A DNA stretch of 64,000 nucleotides from NCBI GenBank assembly GCA_002311345.1, contig DCAA01000006.1, forward strand, positions 23,519 to 87,518, in the 5' to 3' direction. The DNA is from Planctomycetes bacterium UBA1146 (GTDB lineage: Bacteria; Planctomycetota; UBA8108; UBA1146). How positions within the stretch are numbered: the first letter of the stretch is position 1; each line of letters opens with the position of its first letter. Below the pieces are notes generated by a model. It was not told where the DNA came from, did not search any database, and saw only the letters and a program-made list of their open reading frames with translations. This document shows, piece after piece, positions 50,841 to 58,620 of this stretch. The translations under genes were made by a program, and so were the position numbers.

Positions 50841-51325
50841 ACTTCTCTCCCCACGAACATCATGGCTGTCTCCGTCGCGACCCTTGCGAGTGGGTCTCCC
50901 CTTTGCTACGTTCGGCCGCTGCGGTGGGGGATGGATCTGGCGAAACTTCTGGTTCTTCAGGAGTATTCCTTTTCACCCTCCAGCGACTCTGTGAAGTGAT
51001 TCCGATCCCATCTCGGTGGGAAGGCATCGATGCAAAGATCGACACGAAGTCGATGGGAGAAGAAACGCCCAGGTGCGTTCTGATCCGGGTCCGCATCGAA
51101 CAGCACAGATGTTGAATCAACTCCGGACGAGGTTCTCGATCAGAGTGTTTCGCATCATCGTTACGGGTGTCGACTGGCATCCGTTCTCGGAGTCATACCA
51201 GAGATTCTGACGAGGTGTTTCGTAGCGTGGTGCAGTTCGATTGCGCAGATGGTGATCGTTCTGATGAACCGATGCGTTGAGTAGTACTGTCATCGGAAGC
51301 GCATTGCTTTGAATCTGGGGGATCG
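50841..51325 (+). other. 485-bp region upstream of dnaA, no DnaA boxes seen
   Basis: No coding frame here looks real on either strand. I searched by eye for the DnaA box TTATCCACA and close variants and found none, nor an AT-rich unwinding region, so it is not an obvious replication origin. No strong promoter stands out. The dnaA TTG start at 51326 has a GGGGGA ribosome site 4 nt upstream. Confidence 0.4.
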
Positions 51326-52798
51326 TTGAGTTCTCAGGATAGTTCAGCCACCACCGTCGAGGAAGTCTGGGAACGACTTCAAATCGTCATCACATCAACC
51401 ATCGGGGAGATGAGATTGAAGAGGTGGTTCCAGAATGTAACTCCTCTGGAGGTGACCGATGGTGTGCTTCAACTGGAAGTACCATCCCGCACCGCACTGG
51501 ATTGGATCGAGAACAACTACGGTGAGATTCTGTCCCTGGCAGCACGCCAGGCGGGACTCGAATCGATCCAGTTGATTCCTCAGAGGGGATCATCTCGAGT
51601 ATCTGCCGAGCAGTTCGACAGTGAGTCTGGAGCGATCAACCGCAGGCCTCCCGGCCGCGGATCAGCGGTAGTTGTCAGGGAACTGGAGTTCGCGCCGGAT
51701 CCGCCAAACGGTACCGATCCAGCCGACCATGTCACCAGTTGGACGCCTAACGCCCGTATTTCTGTTGTTTCTGGAGGAGCTGCGGGATTGCGCAAGGATC
51801 TCACTCTTGAACGGTTCGTGGTCGGGACATCAAATCGGGTTGCCTATTCGGCGGCCCTCGAGATCCTGCGGACTCCGGGCCTCTCCTTCAATCCACTCTT
51901 CTTGCACGGCGGACCTGGACTGGGAAAGACGCATCTGCTCCAGGCGATCACCAAGAAGTTTTTCATCCAGGGAGAGCGTGAGATTCGCTACGTGCAATGC
52001 GAGTCATTCGTTCATCAGTTTGTTCGCGCTCTTCGACAGCGCTCCCTCGATAGATTCCGGTCCAGTTTTCGAGAACTGAAGGTTCTCGTCATCGATGACG
52101 TCCAGATGATCGCGGGTAAGAGGAGTAGCCAACAGGAACTTCTCGAGACTGTCGATGCCATCGCCATTCAAGGTGGACAGGTATTGCTCGCCAGCGATGC
52201 TCCGCCGAAAAAACTGGTGCATCTGCATCAACAGTTACAGAATCGTTTCTCCGCAGGCCTTGTGGCGCGCGTTGACCCCCCTGACATGGAAACCAGGGTG
52301 AGCATTCTCAAGCAGGAAGTGATGCGTAGCGGCGTTCAGGTGCCTTCCGAGGTGCTGCGACACATCGCCGATACGGTGCGTCTCAGTGTTCGAGAGTTGC
52401 TGGGTGCTCTGGTGAGAGTGGTGGCCGAATGCGAACTCTCTGGATCTGAAGTCACCATGTTGCGGACACGGGCGATCCTGGAACCGATCTCGGCGGTGTC
52501 CAAACGGCGAATCGTGGTCGAGGACATCGTTGAACGGGTCGCGGTTCGCTGGGGAGTGCCTCCGGAGGAGATCTTGTCTCGTTCGCGCACGCGCAACACT
52601 TCGATGGCCAGGAGCGTGGCCACTTATCTGGCCCGGGTTCTTACCGATTATTCTCTGGCAGAGATCGGTGAGCAACTGGGAGGCCGATCTCACGCGACCA
52701 CGAGTAGTTCCTACCGCAAGATTCAACGTCTCATCTCGCGGGATGATTCCCTACGCCAAGAAGTGGAACGTCTCGTGAGAGATCTTCGCGGTGGATGA
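51326..52798 (+). CDS. dnaA: Chromosomal replication initiator DnaA
   Basis: Initiates replication by binding and melting the origin. The 490-residue protein has an N-terminal domain I (WERLQIVITSTIGEMRLKRWF), a linker, the AAA+ domain with Walker A GGPGLGKT (195-202), VLVIDDVQMIAGK and the sensor SDAPPKKL, and a C-terminal DNA-binding domain IV. In domain IV the base-contacting motif reads GGRSHATT (452-459) instead of the usual GGRDHTT, so the Asp and first Thr are replaced by Ser and Ala. The minor-groove arginine in the preceding helix (MARSVATYLA) is kept. The neighbours are not dnaN or recF; recG follows with a 4-nt overlap. Confidence 0.92.
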   Translation: MSSQDSSATTVEEVWERLQIVITSTIGEMRLKRWFQNVTPLEVTDGVLQLEVPSRTALDWIENNYGEILSLAARQAGLESIQLIPQRGSSRVSAEQFDSESGAINRRPPGRGSAVVVRELEFAPDPPNGTDPADHVTSWTPNARISVVSGGAAGLRKDLTLERFVVGTSNRVAYSAALEILRTPGLSFNPLFLHGGPGLGKTHLLQAITKKFFIQGEREIRYVQCESFVHQFVRALRQRSLDRFRSSFRELKVLVIDDVQMIAGKRSSQQELLETVDAIAIQGGQVLLASDAPPKKLVHLHQQLQNRFSAGLVARVDPPDMETRVSILKQEVMRSGVQVPSEVLRHIADTVRLSVRELLGALVRVVAECELSGSEVTMLRTRAILEPISAVSKRRIVVEDIVERVAVRWGVPPEEILSRSRTRNTSMARSVATYLARVLTDYSLAEIGEQLGGRSHATTSSSYRKIQRLISRDDSLRQEVERLVRDLRGG

Positions 52799-54996
52799 GA
52801 AGAGCAGTGATGGTCGGAACAACATCTGACTCTCACCGCGACGATCCTCTGGCCGAGGATACGGCAGAAGATCTTCTGCTGGCACCCCTGCACTCCTTGC
52901 GAGGAATCGGTCCTGCGATCTCCGATCGACTGGCACGAATCGGCCTTTCGACCATCGGAGATCTTCTCCATCACTTCCCGAGCCGCCATGAAGATCTGGT
53001 CATCCACGGTTCTATCCGGGATGTGCCCGATGGCGAGCGCCGTAGCATCTACGGCAAGGTAGAGCAGGATCCAAATTGGATTTCATCGGGGCGAGGACGC
53101 TGGCAGACGAGCCTGATCTCGCTCGATGAGCCCGAAGTGGAGGTCACGCTGCAGTGGTTCCATTCTGGACGTTACCGTCCCCCCATCGGTGCGAACTGGC
53201 AGGGGTGGGTAACCGGTCCGATCCGGCAATTTCGCGCCCCGGTGATGACGCATCCATCACTGGCGCGCAGCCAGCAGAGGGAACCGATCCCGCCGGGACA
53301 TGGTCAGATCGTCTCGGTCTATCCCTCGACCGAGGGGATCACCCAGGATCTTCTGCGTCGTTCGATCCAGCAGATCCTGGAAATTGCAGATCTCGATCTC
53401 GATCACGATCTTCCGCCGATCATCGGTTCGTCTCGAAGTTTGCTCGCCATCTACTCGGGATTTCATCGACCTGCCTCGGCAGCCGAGTACGAGACGTGTC
53501 GGGCTCTACTGGCACAAATCGAGATGTATCTCCACGCCATCGGCCAAGCACGAGCAAGGGCTGCACGACAGGCTCGCAAGGTCGATCCGATCATGGTGAC
53601 TGCAGAACTGGAGGAGAGGATTCTTGCTCGATTCCCCTACTCGCTCACTCGAGCGCAGCAGCAGGTGATCGAGGAGATTCGATCGGATCTCGCGGCAGGA
53701 TTTCCGATGGCTCGGTTGGTCCAGGGAGACGTTGGCAGCGGTAAGACCGCGCTGGCGATCTGGACCTTGCTGGTGGTGGTTGCCGCTGGCCGACAGGGAG
53801 CGTTGATCGCGCCGACGATGACTCTGGCTCAACAACATAGAGATACTCTCGAGCAATATCTTGCTGGATCTCGAGTTGAAGTGGCACTGGTGGTTGCCGG
53901 GAGTACTGCCGAGCAACGAGAATTGGTCACCACCGGAAAGGCATCCGTGGTGGTGGGAACTCACGCTCTGCTGTCTGAGACGATGGAATTTGCTGATCTG
54001 GCGCTGGTCGTGGTTGACGAGGAACAGAGATTCGGTGTCCAGCAACGTCAGGAGATGGCCCACAAGGGCGAAGACGTGCATCGATTGCACCTCTCTGCGA
54101 CGCCGATTCCAAGAAGCCTGGCGCTCGCCATCCGGGGAGATTTTGATCTCTCACGAGTTTCCGAGCGTCCTCCGTCGCGGCCTCCGGTGCTAACCCGCGA
54201 GGTCGTCTCCGAGAAATTCGATGATGCGCTGCAGTTCCTGGAGAAAGAGGTGAGCGCTGGAAACCGGATCCTGTTCGTCGTCCCTCGCATAGACGAGGGG
54301 GACGGGGACGATCCGGTCGGGGTCGAACAACTGGCGACTCGGCTGAGGGATTCAACAATCGGGTATGTCGGCATCGGTTCTCTTCACGGTCGACTTCCCG
54401 CCCAACAGCAGGTAACCACGATGAGAGCCTTCCGCGACGGGCAGACTCCGGTGCTGGTGGCGACCAGCATCGTGGAGGTGGGGCTCGATGTTCCGGAACT
54501 GACCGTATTGTGGATCGAACAGGCCGAGCGCTTCGGGCTGGCGCAACTCCACCAGTTGCGGGGGCGGGTTGGGCGCAGTGAGCGACCCTCGTGGTGCTTC
54601 TTCACCGTTGGCAATGACACGGACGAATCCAGGCAGCGTCTGCAGGCGTTCCTGGAGGAAGACGACGGCTTCCGGATCGCCGAGCGCGATCTCCTGCTCA
54701 GGGGAGGAGGGGACGCCCAGGGAGCGCGCCAGAGCGGGCCCAGCGGATTTCAACTCGCCCGCCCGCTCGAGGATTTGCCCGCTTTCCAGGCTCTTGCTCG
54801 GGCTGCTGCAGAACAACTCGAACAGGGCGCGGACCCGCCCGAGGGACGACTACTCGAGCGCCTGGGCCGGTATCTGGGGCCGCTCAAAGATCTCACTGAG
54901 GGGCATGGCACCGTCATCGACCCCTTGCCGGAGCAGGGGACTGGGATACAATCCGGGTGCAGGGCGGATGATCCCGATAAGGGCCCCTCGCGCTGA
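52795..54996 (+). CDS. recG: ATP-dependent DNA helicase RecG
   Basis: Reverses stalled replication forks and processes Holliday junctions. The 733-residue protein has an N-terminal helix-hairpin-like start (LHSLRGIGPAISDRLARIG), the wedge domain (about 70-150), and the helicase domains with Walker A GDVGSGKTALA, the DEEQ box VVVDEEQRFGVQQR, SATPIPRSLA, and the C-terminal IVEVGLDVPELTV and QLRGRVGRSERPSWC. The C-terminal tail is about 60 residues longer than in E. coli. The ATG overlaps the dnaA stop by 4 nt (ATGA); an ATG at 52810 is an alternative. Coupling of dnaA to recG is unusual and is discussed as a finding. Confidence 0.95.
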   Translation: MRRAVMVGTTSDSHRDDPLAEDTAEDLLLAPLHSLRGIGPAISDRLARIGLSTIGDLLHHFPSRHEDLVIHGSIRDVPDGERRSIYGKVEQDPNWISSGRGRWQTSLISLDEPEVEVTLQWFHSGRYRPPIGANWQGWVTGPIRQFRAPVMTHPSLARSQQREPIPPGHGQIVSVYPSTEGITQDLLRRSIQQILEIADLDLDHDLPPIIGSSRSLLAIYSGFHRPASAAEYETCRALLAQIEMYLHAIGQARARAARQARKVDPIMVTAELEERILARFPYSLTRAQQQVIEEIRSDLAAGFPMARLVQGDVGSGKTALAIWTLLVVVAAGRQGALIAPTMTLAQQHRDTLEQYLAGSRVEVALVVAGSTAEQRELVTTGKASVVVGTHALLSETMEFADLALVVVDEEQRFGVQQRQEMAHKGEDVHRLHLSATPIPRSLALAIRGDFDLSRVSERPPSRPPVLTREVVSEKFDDALQFLEKEVSAGNRILFVVPRIDEGDGDDPVGVEQLATRLRDSTIGYVGIGSLHGRLPAQQQVTTMRAFRDGQTPVLVATSIVEVGLDVPELTVLWIEQAERFGLAQLHQLRGRVGRSERPSWCFFTVGNDTDESRQRLQAFLEEDDGFRIAERDLLLRGGGDAQGARQSGPSGFQLARPLEDLPAFQALARAAAEQLEQGADPPEGRLLERLGRYLGPLKDLTEGHGTVIDPLPEQGTGIQSGCRADDPDKGPSR

Positions 54997-55003
54997 TCTG
55001 ATA

Positions 55004-55033
55004 GGGGATTCGACTGCAAGCAGTCGAATCCCC
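55004..55033 (+). terminator. Perfect hairpin downstream of recG
   Basis: GGGGATTCGACTG and CAGTCGAATCCCC form a perfect 13-bp stem with a CAAG tetraloop, 7 nt past the recG stop. There is no U-tract (CGACATC follows). It is the most stable hairpin in the window and is symmetric, so it could serve either strand. Confidence 0.6.
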
Positions 55034-55197
55034 CGACATCAGACGAGAAGGTGAATCCGAACTTGAATCTCTGGACGCCAGTTGCGTCATCTCGACGGTG
55101 AGACGGGTGTTGGACCTGTTGGGGAGTCAGGGTGTCCACTCTGGCGGTTCGTGCGATGAACCAGGGATTGCCTGGACCTGTAGGAAAGAAAGGAAAC

Positions 55198-55575
55198 GTG
55201 GAATTGAATAACTCCAAGAGTCATGAAAAGCGTCGCTTCTGGATCCCACTGCTGCTCGGGGTCTCTCTGGGCGTCAACTGTGTTCTGTTCATGCAGCCTC
55301 CTCCCTCCGGGATCGCGTTCGGAGATGCCGCCACCGGCACCAACGGGTTCCTGCTCGCATCATTCGTGATGCAGGGCAAGGGGCAGGCAGAGGGACTGGC
55401 GATCTTCGATACCAATAGCAAGAAACTGTGGACCGGGTACGAGGGCGGCGCAGGATTCCAGGTTTTTACTGTTCGTGATCTAACATACGACTTTGGTCCG
55501 CAGAGTTACTCTCAGAAGGGTAAGCAAAGGCCCACTGTCGATGAAATGAAAAAGGGCGGCCGAAAGAACAACTAA
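55198..55575 (+). CDS. Small single-span membrane protein of unknown function
   Basis: A 125-residue protein from the GTG at 55198. It has a basic start (KSHEKRR), one membrane segment (about 14-32: FWIPLLLGVSLGVNCVLFM), then a short region with LLASFVMQGKGQAEGLAIFDT and SKKLWTGYEGG, and a Lys-rich tail. Conserved-looking strands suggest a small beta domain facing outward. AAAGGA is 3-4 nt upstream of the GTG; an ATG at 55159 would add 13 residues. It is 28 nt before the membrane HTH gene and probably co-transcribed with it. I recognise no family. Confidence 0.6.
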   Translation: MELNNSKSHEKRRFWIPLLLGVSLGVNCVLFMQPPPSGIAFGDAATGTNGFLLASFVMQGKGQAEGLAIFDTNSKKLWTGYEGGAGFQVFTVRDLTYDFGPQSYSQKGKQRPTVDEMKKGGRKNN

Positions 55576-55603
55576 CCAACTTTCCACTGGAAGGTCAGTA
55601 CTG

Positions 55604-56251
55604 ATGTCCGATCGAGTTAACTTTGACCAGGCAGCGGTTCTTCTCGGTATGACTACCGAAGAGCTCCAGGGTCTGGTGAGCAACCAGGAGATTCGTGCCG
55701 AACATGATGCTGGAGAGGTGTTCTTCCGGGAGGAAGACATCGAGGCTTTTCAAAAGAGCCGCTCCACAGAGCCCACTGTGGTTCTTTCCGAATCAACCGA
55801 GGGTCTCATCGAAGAGGGTGAGAGTGTTGCACTCGAGGATCTTTCCACCGAAGAGACCGTTCTCAATATCGAGGGATTGCTCGAAGACGATGGAGCGGGA
55901 ATCCTTGAAGGAGAAACGGAACTCGATCTCGGTGAAGTAGGTGACGATACCGTTCTCGATACCGATGAACTCGTTTTCGACGAGTCCTTCGATTTTTCTG
56001 ATGACGAGACTGTGGGGGGGACCGCAGGAGACGATCTGCTCTTGAGCGGCACAACTGAGATGCAGTTGGTTCGCAAGAGGCCAACGACAGCGATGACGGT
56101 TCTTCTGGCGTTGACCCTCTTCATCTTGATGGTCCCTGCAGCGGTGTTGCTCAACCTGATCAACGGGGACGGAACATTCCCGGCCTGGGCCTCTGAATCC
56201 ACCGTCGCATTCATGAACGGCCTGGTGGAAGCTGTGGTCGGCGCGTTCTGA
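55604..56251 (+). CDS. Membrane-tethered excisionase/MerR-type HTH protein
   Basis: A 215-residue protein. Residues 5-53 match the excisionase-type helix-turn-helix: FDQAAVLLGMTTEELQGLV, then EVFFREEDIEAFQKSR, the winged pattern of MerR/Xis proteins. A very acidic, low-complexity linker (about 55-150; many Glu, Asp, Leu) leads to one membrane segment (161-187) after VRKRP, which by charge stays with its HTH in the cytoplasm. The last 28 residues are outside. Membrane-bound one-component regulators of this sort are known (CadC-like) but with other HTH types. It may bind DNA or act as a polar scaffold. Its ATG has a GGAAGG element upstream. Confidence 0.65.
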   Translation: MSDRVNFDQAAVLLGMTTEELQGLVSNQEIRAEHDAGEVFFREEDIEAFQKSRSTEPTVVLSESTEGLIEEGESVALEDLSTEETVLNIEGLLEDDGAGILEGETELDLGEVGDDTVLDTDELVFDESFDFSDDETVGGTAGDDLLLSGTTEMQLVRKRPTTAMTVLLALTLFILMVPAAVLLNLINGDGTFPAWASESTVAFMNGLVEAVVGAF

Positions 56252-56255
56252 TCAA

Positions 56256-56336
56256 ACCGGCTTCGACCGGTCCGAGAGTCCGACATCGAGTGCCCTGTGG
56301 GTGTGGATCCCGCGGTTCTGGATGTCGGGCTCTTTT
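56256..56336 (+). terminator. Inverted repeats ending in TTTT after the HTH gene
   Basis: ACCGG/CCGGT (56256-56271) is followed by CCGACATC (56280-56287) pairing with GATGTCGG (56321-56328), with an inner GTGGG/CCCGC stem, then GCTCTTTTCG. The TTTT at 56333-56336 makes this the most terminator-like element of the window. The stem is long-range, so the call is tentative. Confidence 0.4.
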
Positions 56337-56344
56337 CGTATATT
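56316..56344 (+). promoter_or_regulatory. Candidate promoter for the OmpA-like gene
   Basis: TATATT (56339-56344) matches five of six -10 bases; TTCTGG 17 bp upstream is a poor -35. The leader would be about 280 nt. The rest of the 380-bp gap up to 56631 shows no credible gene or other signal to me. Confidence 0.3.
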
Positions 56345-56631
56345 GAATGGTTACTGCGACGCCCTGGACTCACGCTTTCGCCACCCGCATCTCCGTGGCA
56401 CACTGTGGCGATTCCGGAGGTGCCGCGTCCCGACCTCTCGCCCGGTTCTTCAGGGGGTGGGGATCCTTCGGTAAGGACGATGATTCAGGGGTGAGTTCGC
56501 ATCGGACTCATGAAGGAACAAGAGCGGGCCAGTCGATCAATAGAGTTGAGTTCGTCACGATCAGGTTCAACCTGTTGGCTTCGCCCGAGGCAGTTTCGTG
56601 AGATCAGTCGGCTCCGGAAAGGATCTTTCAA

Positions 56632-57408
56632 GTGACTAAATCGCAATCCTGGAACTCCCTGGACAGTAGTTCTCCGCGCAAGTTCTCTCGCTGGCATGCC
56701 TTCACGGTAGCGCTGATACCGCTGATCCTTTCTGCCTGTGTCCCCTACGTCAAGTACGATGACGTCGTCTCCAAACTGGAGAGAGCCAATCGTGTCAACA
56801 CGGACATGGAAAAACGACTGAAGGATTCGCAACTGACCGGTTTCCAGGGAGACGCGCAGTTGCAGAGAGCAACAGCGCGGATCGAGGTATTGCAATCGGA
56901 ATTTAATGGAGTCTCTCAGGAACGAGACGTACTTCTTTCGGCCAACGCGGCGTTGCAAGATAGTATCGCGCGGATGCCCAAGGTGTTCATTTCCCCGGAG
57001 CAGATCTCTCCCCATATCCGTACCAATCCGGAAACCGGCGGATTGATGCTCAATGATGAGTTGCTCTTCTCCCAGGGGCGCTCTGTTCTGCGCAAGCAAG
57101 GGAAGCAATTGATCGGTGACCTGATCAAAATCATCGAGCGAAAGTATCCGGATAGCGATATCTCCATCGATGGTCACACCGACAACACACCCATCCAGAA
57201 GTCCAAGAACGCGGACAACTGGGAGTTGGGAGCCAAAAGAGCCCACGCCGTTTTCGAGGAATTCGTAAACCAGGGTATCGACAAAAATCGCATGAGACTT
57301 ACCTCGAGTGGTTGGTCCAAGCCGGTACCCGGGGTCGATCCCAATACAGAGAGCGGACGCTCCCAGTGTCGCCGAGTCGAGATTCGCATCGGTACCGGCG
57401 GGGAGTGA
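56632..57408 (+). CDS. OmpA-family peptidoglycan-binding lipoprotein
   Basis: A 258-residue lipoprotein with signal ending ILSAC (Cys36), a coiled coil (about 43-115: KLERANRVNTDMEKRLKD) and a C-terminal OmpA-like domain (about 145-258). The peptidoglycan-binding residues are visible in SIDGHTDNTPIQ, NWELGAKRAHAVFEEF, SGWSKPV and ESGRSQCRRVEI, where the Asp and Arg bind diaminopimelate. Such proteins tether the outer membrane to the wall, as Pal does. This one lacks a beta barrel and is longer than Pal, because of the coiled coil. The GTG start is preceded by AAGGA. It is followed by a hairpin and then rsmA. Confidence 0.9.
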   Translation: MTKSQSWNSLDSSSPRKFSRWHAFTVALIPLILSACVPYVKYDDVVSKLERANRVNTDMEKRLKDSQLTGFQGDAQLQRATARIEVLQSEFNGVSQERDVLLSANAALQDSIARMPKVFISPEQISPHIRTNPETGGLMLNDELLFSQGRSVLRKQGKQLIGDLIKIIERKYPDSDISIDGHTDNTPIQKSKNADNWELGAKRAHAVFEEFVNQGIDKNRMRLTSSGWSKPVPGVDPNTESGRSQCRRVEIRIGTGGE

Positions 57409-57425
57409 TTTTCATCATCCTGTCC

Positions 57426-57446
57426 CCCCCGAACGGGGATCGGGGG
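57426..57446 (+). terminator. Hairpin between the OmpA-like gene and rsmA
   Basis: CCCCCGA (57426-57432) pairs with TCGGGGG (57440-57446) around a 7-nt loop, ending 34 nt before the rsmA start. It lacks a U-tract. It may end the upstream message or sit in the rsmA leader. Confidence 0.4.
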
Positions 57447-57480
57447 CAGTGGTTTCGGCAGGGGAGATGGGAGCATCACC

Positions 57481-58359
57481 GTGAGTGAACTCCCATCTCC
57501 CCTCTCGCGCTCTGAGGTGATGGAACAACTGGGTCGGCTCGGATTCCGCTTCCAGCGCAAGAGGGGCCAGAATTTCCTTTTCGATGAGAACCTCCTGAGA
57601 GCCCTGGTCCGTGATTCCGGGGTCCAGGACGGCGATCGGGTGCTGGAGGTGGGGACCGGTGCCGGGACCCTCACTCGGGTGCTGCTCGAGGTCGGATGCC
57701 ATGTGACCACTGTGGAGGTCGACCCGACTCTGTGCGATTTTCTGCGCATGCACCTCAAGCATCCGCGTCTGCAACTGATCGAGGCAGACGCGCTCGATTC
57801 CAAGAACCAAATCGCAGATCAGATCCTGACCTCGCTCGATTCGGCAGTCGGTTCCGGGACCGATGGGTTCCAGCTGGTGGCCAATTTGCCCTATTCGATC
57901 GCCAGCCCGCTGGTCGCGATGTTGGTCTCGGAGAGGCCGGATCTACAACGTATAGGTGTTCTGGTGCAGCGAGAGGTTGCCGAGCGCTGGATCGCACCTC
58001 CCGGGACCCGTGAATATGGCACCGCGACGGTCTTGTTGTCCCTTACGGGCAAGGGAGGGATCTCGCGCAAGGTGCCGGCTCGTGTTTTCGTGCCAGCACC
58101 CCGGGTCGAATCCGCTTTCTACACCTGGTCTCGATCCGGTTCCAGCCAGGATCTTCCTGCCGGCCTGGTGGAACTGGTTCGTAGTTGTTTTAGTCAACGA
58201 AGAAAGACGTTGCGAAAGATCCTCAAGGATCGTCTTGGTAGCGAGGATCTCTGGTGGCAGCAGATGGCAGTGGATCCTTCGACACGGCCCGACCAACTCG
58301 CCCCCGAGCAGTGGGAATCTCTGGCCCGAAGGATCGGTGAGAGTTCGCACTTGGGGTAG
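57481..58359 (+). CDS. rsmA: 16S rRNA (adenine1518/1519-N6)-dimethyltransferase
   Basis: Dimethylates two adjacent adenines near the 3' end of 16S rRNA in late small-subunit assembly. The 292-residue protein has KRGQNFLFDENLLRALV, the SAM-binding VLEVGTGAGTLTRVLL, TVEVDPTLCDFL and the catalytic NLPYSIASP, plus a C-terminal helical domain with RRKTLRKIL. Usual members have GQHFLxD; here GQNFLFD is within normal variation. The GTG start follows a weak purine-rich stretch 35 nt past the hairpin. The next gene, dnaG, begins 261 nt downstream; I see no gene between them. Confidence 0.95.
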   Translation: MSELPSPLSRSEVMEQLGRLGFRFQRKRGQNFLFDENLLRALVRDSGVQDGDRVLEVGTGAGTLTRVLLEVGCHVTTVEVDPTLCDFLRMHLKHPRLQLIEADALDSKNQIADQILTSLDSAVGSGTDGFQLVANLPYSIASPLVAMLVSERPDLQRIGVLVQREVAERWIAPPGTREYGTATVLLSLTGKGGISRKVPARVFVPAPRVESAFYTWSRSGSSQDLPAGLVELVRSCFSQRRKTLRKILKDRLGSEDLWWQQMAVDPSTRPDQLAPEQWESLARRIGESSHLG

Positions 58360-58620
58360 CCTGTCGTCGGGGTCAGGGGTATGATCCCTCCCTGCCAGTC
58401 CGGATTTTCACCGCGCAACTGGCTGCGCCGAAGACGGCTTCTTCCACAACTTCACTGCATTGGGTTTCCGGATGAGATTTACCGGGAGGCTTCTTCTCCG
58501 TGGAATTCCGGGTTGTTCTGGGAATTGAACTGGAAGTGGTCGGCGCCTGGACATGTTGGGAACAAGCACGACGAAGATCGTGTACTTGCTGCTTTCTTCA
58601 AGCAGGAGTGAGAGGGAGAG

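Noticed and set aside
50860..51180. 106-codon minus-strand frame before dnaA
   Set aside because: Composition is atypical (scattered Arg, Ser, Pro), with no ribosome site or domain. It looks like a chance frame in the dnaA upstream region.
50841..51325. Replication origin upstream of dnaA
   Set aside because: No DnaA boxes, AT-rich stretch or iterated repeats are visible, and dnaN is absent. The altered DnaA motif leaves a small chance that boxes are unrecognised.
58381..58611. 76-codon plus-strand frame between rsmA and dnaG
   Set aside because: It has no Shine-Dalgarno sequence and an improbable composition (Trp and Arg rich). It ends just before the dnaG ribosome site, which suggests leader sequence.
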